Below are positions 57,835 through 64,000 of a stretch of DNA of 64,000 bases, one piece after another (positions within the stretch are counted from its first letter, which is position 1; each line of letters begins with the position of its first letter). A program made the translations under genes and the position numbers. This stretch comes from Rusavskia elegans (lineage: Eukaryota > Ascomycota > Lecanoromycetes > Teloschistales > Teloschistaceae). Below the pieces are notes generated by a model that saw only the letters and a program-made list of their open reading frames with translations, was not told where the DNA came from and did not search any database. The stretch lies in assembly GCA_011316305.1 (NCBI GenBank), contig SAUG01000002.1, positions 1-64,000 of the forward strand. Reading direction: 5' to 3'.

Positions 57835-58429
57835 CTACTGGGCTGCGAAAGTACGGTGGGTTGATCTTTTGACAAGTCCAGCTTCCCACTCTGAGACCAT
57901 GAATGGTCGTCTGAGAACACAAAGCTTTTAGTCTACTGAGCAGAAGAGTTCCCTGAAGCTAGTGGTACTCAGCTGCAAGTTATATCCGCTTTCCTGGACG
58001 CTGTTAGCCGGAGGCCTCCTAATAACCGGGGTGAACAAAGCACGACGTTTGTTCAGTGGATGGCTGCAAATGCTAGGCCGAACTCTGGGAGATCTGGAAG
58101 CGTGGAAGTCCTCTGCCAGGCTCTTTTCCTCCCGTGGAGAGCGAAAATGGAGTGCAAAACGACGTCATGAAAGCACGAGCAGCAGATAAGACCGTCTGTC
58201 GCTGTACGACTATCTGTGCGACAAAGAATCATGGAAATCGTATGTTTGCCATGAGCAATTGACCAAAATGTCTTGGCATTGAATATAGTGAAGGGTCAGA
58301 TCACTCATTGTCCACGCAGCACGCAAAGTTTCGCCAATTTCTGGCTATCAAAGTTTTGGCTCAGATTCTAGCTCACGATCATCGGTCATCAAGTGACTAT
58401 TACATACCATTTGCCCTCTATCCGGCTTG

Positions 58430-59308
58430 ATGGCTGATTCTTATGTTGCGTCTTGGCTCGAACAGCTAGATCCTTTGCCTGAAATCTCCCTTCCCGGGTC
58501 CTTTCCCAAAAACCCTCCCTCCGAAGACTCCGTCATCGAAGACTTTGTCTATGAAGACTCTGTTGCTGAAAATTCTCTGACACGATTTCAACGATGCATA
58601 CGATTGGAACATGACCATGGCCGGCCTTACTACCCCTTGGCAACAGTCATCATGGAGAAAGTTGAGAGCCCTTGGATCGGGCATCGGACCCGGGAACTCT
58701 CTGTACCTCTGAAATTCACCGGAAAAGTGCTCGCAAGCATAGTCCGTGAGGTCTACGACCTCATTAAAAACAAAGATGTGTTCTTCGCCGGAAAATCCAT
58801 GAAGATCAAAGAGCCGACGCCTACCATCGAAGAGCAAGAGAGGTTATACATCGATACTGCGGAAAGAATCATGTTTTACAGCCAGAAGATTGGGCTATTC
58901 AGAGGCTTCAACATGATTCTCCAACCAGAGTACGCTTTCTATGCTAAGACCAGACTTCTTAGGTATTCGGTCTCAATGCCAGACGTACGAGGGCAGCCCC
59001 TTAGTCAAAGCAAGCCTACACGACGCTCCAGAAGCAGCTCCCCGTCTCGACTCTTAAAGCCGGCCCCATTGACCTTTCAAGCCATGGACGACTTCCTGGA
59101 GATGAAGAGAAAGGTGTGTCCCCAGCCAACTATCTGCTCCCCGCCCCAGATGTTGATGGGTTCTAACGGGGAAACGCAGCGAGCGGAATCGTTTTGTGGA
59201 GAGCATGAAGATGGGGCATACGGCGAGGCAGAAGATGAAGGGCAAGACGAGGAAGATGGAGTGGTGCTCGACGACCACCGGATCTTGAATTACGCCGACT
59301 TGTATTAG
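58430..59308 (+). CDS. Hypothetical protein (292 aa), acidic C-terminus
   Basis: Intronless frame from ATG 58430. The N-terminal part has three short repeats of the DSVxED/DFVYEDSV kind. The middle is globular-looking (RELSVPLKFTGKVLASIV, EEQERLYIDTAERIMFYSQK). A basic Ser/Arg stretch (RRSRSSSPSRLLKP) follows, and the end is strongly acidic (EDEGQDEEDG) before RILNYADLY. There is no signal peptide or membrane segment. The alternation of basic and acidic segments suggests a nuclear or nucleic-acid-associated protein, but this is weak. It is the longest ATG-started single frame in the right half of the window. Confidence 0.6.
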   Translation: MADSYVASWLEQLDPLPEISLPGSFPKNPPSEDSVIEDFVYEDSVAENSLTRFQRCIRLEHDHGRPYYPLATVIMEKVESPWIGHRTRELSVPLKFTGKVLASIVREVYDLIKNKDVFFAGKSMKIKEPTPTIEEQERLYIDTAERIMFYSQKIGLFRGFNMILQPEYAFYAKTRLLRYSVSMPDVRGQPLSQSKPTRRSRSSSPSRLLKPAPLTFQAMDDFLEMKRKVCPQPTICSPPQMLMGSNGETQRAESFCGEHEDGAYGEAEDEGQDEEDGVVLDDHRILNYADLY

Positions 59309-59732
59309 CAGTCCTCTAGTTCCTCAGGTTGGCGAACCACGCACTATCATGCATAGAGCCGCCATGACTGTTATTGCGTCTGCACTAGGAACACGATTGA
59401 ACTGATGCTCATATCTGTTCGGACGGCTCGGATGGCTTGGTCTGCCCGGTACTCTCATAGTAAAGATCTCTAGAACGTGCTGGCTCTAGCAGCAGAACCA
59501 CTTTGTATGCCAATCGAGGTGTCGAATGCCATCATTAGGGAATCGAATGCCCATATTGGCGAATCACGTAATACTTAGCGCCTCGGATGATGTTGAGCGG
59601 CAAATTCAAATTCATGACTTAATCAATGCTCCGTGAAGAGATTGCGGCTTACCTTATCTCCATACATACTAAATCCCCTTCGACACCTCTACTTACCTCC
59701 GCCTATTTAAGGTGCCCTAAGACCTGCAAATC

Positions 59733-60718
59733 ATGCCTTCTAGTAGACCGGATGATTTCCATCTGCTGGCCGAAAACTTCTTGGATGCCGCTTGGTTTTT
59801 GCGTAGCATTGCTGCCTTCTACGCCCATGAGCCGAACAGTACGTAATCTTCTCTTCCATGACCACATTCCAGGCTTGTGCGGAGCAGTGTTCATAGTGTC
59901 TCTGATAAGCACTGTCAACGCATCCATATTGCCAATTGCAAAGGCCATATATACCTGTGTACTGACTCTTAACACTCGATCCAGAGATTGTAGGTGCAAC
60001 GGCTTGCGCTCAAGCAGCATACTTCTTGGATGATCTCATGCTCGAGGGACACTTCGAGAGGTTTATCCTCGAGGGCAGGGGTAAGCGTATGTATACGAAT
60101 CGCATTCTTCGACGTGCATGACACGCTTATAGAATTATTCTTATCCAGAAACCGCCCTGATGCCAAGCGATGTCCGTTCTCGCGAACCTTTAGAAGAAGT
60201 ACTCCAAACCGAATCTCAGGTTAAGGTCGACCAGCAACCAAAAGTGCGGCTACCGGGGTGCCCACAACTTGCATCAGCAAATCTTGATGGACGACATGGA
60301 GGCTCTGAGTCCTCTGACCAAGGGCGTGGGAACGAAGTGCGCCTTCAAAACCACCAACAAAGCCGGCCCTCCATACCGGCCAAACGTCGAGTAAGATAAT
60401 CAGTTCTATACATGGACACCTCGCTGACTCATCTGTACATAGCAAGACAACATGGAAGACATGCATGAGCATGCTGATATCCGGAAAAAGAGCAAATGCC
60501 AACATACACAGACACCCCAAGGCGTGATGAGCGTCAAACCCACGGAAACCAGTCCTTCTCCCCAAGTCGACCCACCCTTGCTCAACTACGACGAAAATCT
60601 TGAAGGACATGCAGGCGACTTTGTCGATGATGAGGATCTCCAGGATTATGACATTTTCGGACTTTACGACAGTGGTCTGGTTGGCAGCGGACAGGCTGGT
60701 GTGCCGCACCGTGCTTGA
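59733..60718 (+). CDS. Hypothetical four-exon protein (236 aa)
   Basis: Exons are 59733-59838, 59994-60080, 60149-60390 and 60443-60718. All three junctions are phase-consistent (1, 1, 0), with branch sites CTGAC/CTTAAC. The N-terminus (DDFHLLAENFLDAAWFLRSI and ACAQAAYFLDDLMLEGHFER) looks helical and globular. The rest is hydrophilic, with a basic patch (IPAKRRQ) and an acidic end (DFVDDEDLQDYDIFGLYD) that resembles an activation-type segment. No domain recognised. A 259-codon minus-strand frame over the same region is a shadow. The stop falls at the start of the pirin remnant, so the 3' end may be a fusion boundary. Confidence 0.55.
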
Positions 60719-61208
60719 GAACAGACAACGGTACAAGAGGATGGAACTGTTACCGCCGTTGGAAGTCTTCAAGCCATCCGGAAGACAAGCATCACAAGCG
60801 CAAGAAAATGCTGCAATTCCAGCGGTACCCGGCACCATCCCGATCCACGCGGACATGCTCATGGGCGCATCGTTCGTTTTCCCTACCTCACCTACGAAGT
60901 TTTTTGCCAGTTCTCGTTTTCCCTTTATCATATTGGATCTGTAAGCAACATGGTCCATAATTTCTAGGTGGTCATCCACCATTTGGACAATCGGAGGCAA
61001 TGGAGCGGTGACCTCGAAGAAAGATCGGAAGGTCTACATCCATCTCCCCATGACCCAGGAGGGCAAGTCAAAGATCCGGCTGCCTGATGCGACCATCCTA
61101 GCCGAAGGAGACGGAGCGTTCGTGACGGCCGTCAATGCCGGAGATGGGCTGGAGATACAATCCGTTGGGGTGGCTGAAGCCGAGTTGGTGGTACTGGACT
61201 CGGACTAA
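60719..61208 (+). pseudogene. C-terminal half of a pirin-family protein
   Basis: The plus strand reads PAVPGTIPIHADMLMGASF (ending near 60881). After a probable intron with acceptor TTTCTAG at 60967, it reads IWTIGGNGAVTSKKDRKVYI, HLPMTQEGKSKIRL, ILAEGDGAFVTAVNAGD and AEAELVVLDSD, then a stop at 61206. This is the second cupin domain and tail of fungal pirin/YhaK-like proteins. The first cupin domain with its metal-binding His/Glu residues is not present upstream, where the unrelated hypothetical gene ends. The donor of the intron is not certain. Without the metal site the product would be inactive. The retained intron points to DNA-level copying or truncation in place. Confidence 0.7.
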
Positions 61209-61820
61209 GATGGCGTTGTCTCGGTGTTCAGGATTACCGGGGATCATATGTTGGGCCATTTGGGCCTGAATATCCACTCATTTCCTAGACAGCTGAAGAA
61301 ATCACATCCTGCATTTTCATACTGAGTGTCATTCGAAGATGCACTTTGTCAGTGACTCTGACACAATTTTTTTGCAGCCATCTCTAGGCTTCCGAGAAAA
61401 AAAAATCAGCATGCAAATGAACTAGGTGAGGCAAGAGCGATTCGTATTACTGCAACTCTGTCCGTCATCACAGCAAGAAATGTAGTGAAAGGCTTGTTTT
61501 CTTGTCGAATAGAACCACAGCTGAGAATAATGCTCGTGAATTTCCCCCCAACATTTACTCAACCACCAAACAATAAGCTTCCCTCCCTCAGAACCAACCA
61601 CCTTCCACATCGACCGAGATTCACTTTGCTGTACACATCGACAACCGGGACATCCAAACGTAGTTGACTCAATGGAGCTTTGATGGATGCCTCGCTCACG
61701 GCACCTGTTTTGGACTTCTTGACTGCTCGCTTGGGTCTGGGGGATTTACAGAAACTTGTGACCCATCGCCGAGTGATGGTGAGCCGTTGGAGTTCATACG
61801 CAGCGTACGCCGTCCCCGCC

Positions 61821-61970
61821 TTAAACACAAAACCATCCGTTCACATCCACAACGTCGTCCAAGCCCTCCGAATACCGCACCCCGAAATACATGGACCAAA
61901 ACGTCGCAAATCCGATGAAGATGGCGAGGATGCTCAGGTAGCAGTACTCGCTAAGGATGTTGAAGGCCAT
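61821..61970 (-). CDS. Small 49-aa single-helix membrane protein candidate
   Basis: Frame from ATG 61970 to TAA 61821: MAFNILSEYC, then a hydrophobic helix (YLSILAIFIGFATFWSMYFG), then a short polar tail. The length and helix resemble small organelle-membrane subunits, but no family is recognised. It could be the first exon of a longer gene. Confidence 0.3.
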   Translation of the reverse strand: MAFNILSEYCYLSILAIFIGFATFWSMYFGVRYSEGLDDVVDVNGWFCV

Positions 61971-62554
61971 TTTCGTAGAAGATGGGGGATTGAGAACGGA
62001 GGTTGTGGGTGGGAGGTGATGATGAGGCTTGGTTGGAAGAAGAGGAAGGTGCGTTGGTGGAGTCGTGCCTGACCGATGGCGATGGCGTCTTGGATGGTTC
62101 TTGCACGGTGTATCGCAGATGATGCGTGTGAACGTAAGGGGCCTTGAACTGTAGGAAACTTCGGAGTCAGCATGTCTGACATTTTAACCATACAAGTCTT
62201 CGTGAGTATGTAGGGATGGCTTGCCAGGGCATTATATTGATATGCCAATCGAGGTCTCTAAGGCCTGAATTGCCAGAGAAAGGTGCGAAGATCGCTTACC
62301 GGGTTGAAGAAAGATCTAGGAGGACGGAGATCTGTTGTGCAGCTCCGAGAGATTTTCGAACCGGTAGAGATGGTCTCTCTCCCTCGTTCTGCGTTTTAAA
62401 GTAATGCGGACGATGAGCTATGTCAATGTTGTGAACAGACAAAGCCTGGGCAGAAGATCTCCGTTCTTTGGGATGGTTGTAGAAGTGCTGCACGGCTGTT
62501 CGAAAACTTCAGGGGAGGAGATATGATTTGCCAAGGCCTTATCTTCGTGAGCAG

Positions 62555-63255
62555 ATGCACGAGCACAATCAAATGCTTATGCTGTCAGCCGAGGAAACTC
62601 TGCACTTTCCCCTTACACAAAGACGACATACTGTTGTAGTCAACATAGACAACTCGCTTTATGATATGGACTATCTTATCCGCGTTCAGCAAGGACGCTC
62701 TAATGGGGTTGAGCACTTCGTAACCTCTTACACGGACTTTGCGTTGGTACCTCAGGATCTCAGCGGCGAGGAGGCTAGGGACTGGTTGAACATCCACGCG
62801 GCTGATATCCATAGGCAGCGCTTGAGATGCAGATGGGACACATCAGGTAAACATCCCTACTCGAGATCCAGTCTTCCATCGCATCGAACACAGATGCAGT
62901 TATCAGAGACATACGCTCATACTGTTACCTTACATCCAGATGCAAGAAGGCGACGTGGGAACTGTTGCAACCATCTGCAGTGCAACTGCTGCGCAAGGAT
63001 CTCCGGTGTGTGCTCAATATCTCGATGCTGGGAATTAGATCTAACAAGCATCCAGAAGCTTTCTTGGCTCTCATTATGCGCAATCGGCGGATCATTGTTC
63101 GAAATCTAAGGCGCCTAAGGGGTTACTTAGCTCGGACAGGCAACCATACTTTTGTCGTGGCTGTGAGGGTGGTGGCCTATTATGAAGACAACCACGGATG
63201 GGTCATTGATCTTCGACTTTATGTCGTACGAGATCGGCGATTCATAAGACCATAA
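62555..63255 (+). CDS. Hypothetical protein (217 aa)
   Basis: Exons are 62555-62846 and 62894-63255 with a 47-bp intron; removing it gives one continuous frame (phase 1). The start is the first ATG after an in-frame TTG-only stretch. The sequence is mixed hydrophilic (HFPLTQRRHTVVVNIDNSLY, LSGEEARDWLNIHAAD) with a basic C-terminal half (LIMRNRRIIVRNLRRLRGYL). No domain is recognised. A frame at 63266-63405 (YGSQSSSIVFKLGSR..) also looks coding, so the true 3' end may be further right through an unresolved intron. Confidence 0.45.
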
Positions 63256-63274
63256 GCTGCCGTCGGCGGGTATT

Positions 63275-63665
63275 ATGGTAGTCAATCAAGCTCCATTGTG
63301 TTCAAGCTTGGCTCGAGACTGTCAGACTCTGTCGGTTGGAATCAGAGAGGCAGCAGAGAAGACAATGCCTTCACTCTTACTGGAATTCTTCGTGCATTTG
63401 GGTAACATGCCGTCTGTGAGTATCGGCCCCCATTTCGGTCCGCCTTCCGAGCTTGGTGAAGGTGGCGGCTCATTCTAATCAGGGTGAAGCAAAGCCAGAT
63501 GCCCTTCGAGATGAATTCAATGCAATGATGAAGGACCAGGATAAGGCTATGCCGGAAAGGGTCTCATCATCACTTGTGATCTTGCTACTTCATAAATACT
63601 TCTTGCGTCCGCATACTTTTCCAACTGCAACTGCATCATTCCAAGCAAACCTTCAAGAAACATAA
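63275..63665 (+). CDS. Hypothetical protein (107 aa), alternative continuation of the preceding gene
   Basis: Exons are 63275-63415 and 63483-63665, joined in phase 0 (GTGAGT donor, TAATCAG acceptor). The second exon reads GEAKPDALRDEFNAMMKDQD. Two frames look coding over the first exon, so whether it is a separate gene or the 3' part of the gene ending at 63255 is unresolved. No domain recognised. Confidence 0.3.
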
Positions 63666-63692
63666 CCCATTCCCACACGACATAGATCCACG

Positions 63693-64000
63693 ATGCCTAC
63701 CGGCGTAACAAAAGGTGCTCCTATCGCCAACAAGGTGGCCCCTCCCAGAGGTTCGTTGTCTGAAGCAGGTCGTGCTGCAATCCACAATGCTCCTTCTGAC
63801 AATGAGAGCATCATCCCCTTGTTTGTTCAAAGACCTTGGCTAAGTCGAGACATGGATGGGCAGATTCTGAAGACCCTGCGTTGGAGAAATTGCGTCGGGA
63901 CACGAGAATCGCCAATCGGCCACGTGTCATGGAAATGCCACAAGCATTGGCGGAGAGCAATACCGGGAGGACCAGTAAGTCAAGCACCAGAGCGCTGATA
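63693..64000 (+). CDS. Start of a gene running off the window
   Basis: From ATG 63693, 94 codons (MPTGVTKGAPIANKVAPPRG..) end in phase 0 at a GTAAGT donor at 63975. The gene therefore continues beyond base 64000. No domain is visible in the first exon. Confidence 0.45.

Noticed and set aside
60221..61000. 259-codon minus frame
   Set aside because: It is antisense to a phase-consistent four-exon gene and to the pirin remnant, both on the plus strand.
33356..64000. Transposons or retroelements in the right half
   Set aside because: I searched the frames by eye for reverse transcriptase, integrase, DDE transposase and helicase motifs and recognised none. The repeats are reported without an element name.
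1..64000. tRNA, rRNA or CRISPR features
   Set aside because: No sequence with a GGTTCGAATCC-type T-loop plus matching arms, no ribosomal segment and no regularly spaced direct repeats with unique spacers were seen.

Overview
The window is nuclear DNA of a filamentous ascomycete (Pezizomycotina). Genes are intron-rich. Most introns I could place are 47-77 bp, with GT..AG ends and CTAAC/CTGAC-like branch sites. The gene families (PKS-NRPS hybrid, trans-acting enoyl reductase, CYP505-type P450-reductase fusion, Zn2Cys6 and pirin remnants) are fungal. The class cannot be fixed from sequence alone. Exon models below were derived by hand from splice signals and reading-frame phase. No tRNA, rRNA, CRISPR array or telomere repeat was seen.

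Bases 1850-30020 hold a secondary-metabolite gene cluster, with a possible extra member to 32913. Its core is a seven-exon highly reducing PKS-NRPS (KS-AT-DH-MT-KR-ACP-C-A-T-R, 4123 aa from the canonical start) without its own ER domain. Around it are a stand-alone trans-enoyl reductase, a self-sufficient P450-reductase fusion, a 2-oxoglutarate/Fe(II) oxygenase, a class A flavin monooxygenase and a secreted BBE-type FAD oxidase. A Gfo/Idh/MocA dehydrogenase lies just beyond. The likely logic is that the PKS with the trans-ER builds a methylated polyketide chain. The NRPS module joins it to an amino-acid-like unit, the R domain releases it, and four different oxidases tailor the product. P450/trans-ER and 2OG oxygenase/FAD monooxygenase are two divergent pairs whose promoters share an exact 10-mer. 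No pathway regulator, transporter, hydrolase or Diels-Alderase is visible, so the cluster may continue left of base 1.

From about 33 kb the character changes. Long stretches have no recognisable gene and many local, degenerate duplications. Intact small genes are scattered: a 391-aa protein of a fungal secreted-type family at 37-38.3 kb and several hypothetical multi-exon genes from 53 kb on. Between 47 and 61 kb there are isolated pieces of cellular genes: one N-terminal exon of a membrane protein, half of a Zn2Cys6 cluster, one intron-containing segment of a 14-3-3 protein set in a 52-bp repeat array, a proline-rich N-terminus ending in a fold-back, and the C-terminal half of a pirin. Retained introns show these were copied as DNA.

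The strongest leads are the unusual release and adenylation residues of the PKS-NRPS, its repetitive possibly translated leader, the shared promoter motif, and the gene-fragment patchwork.
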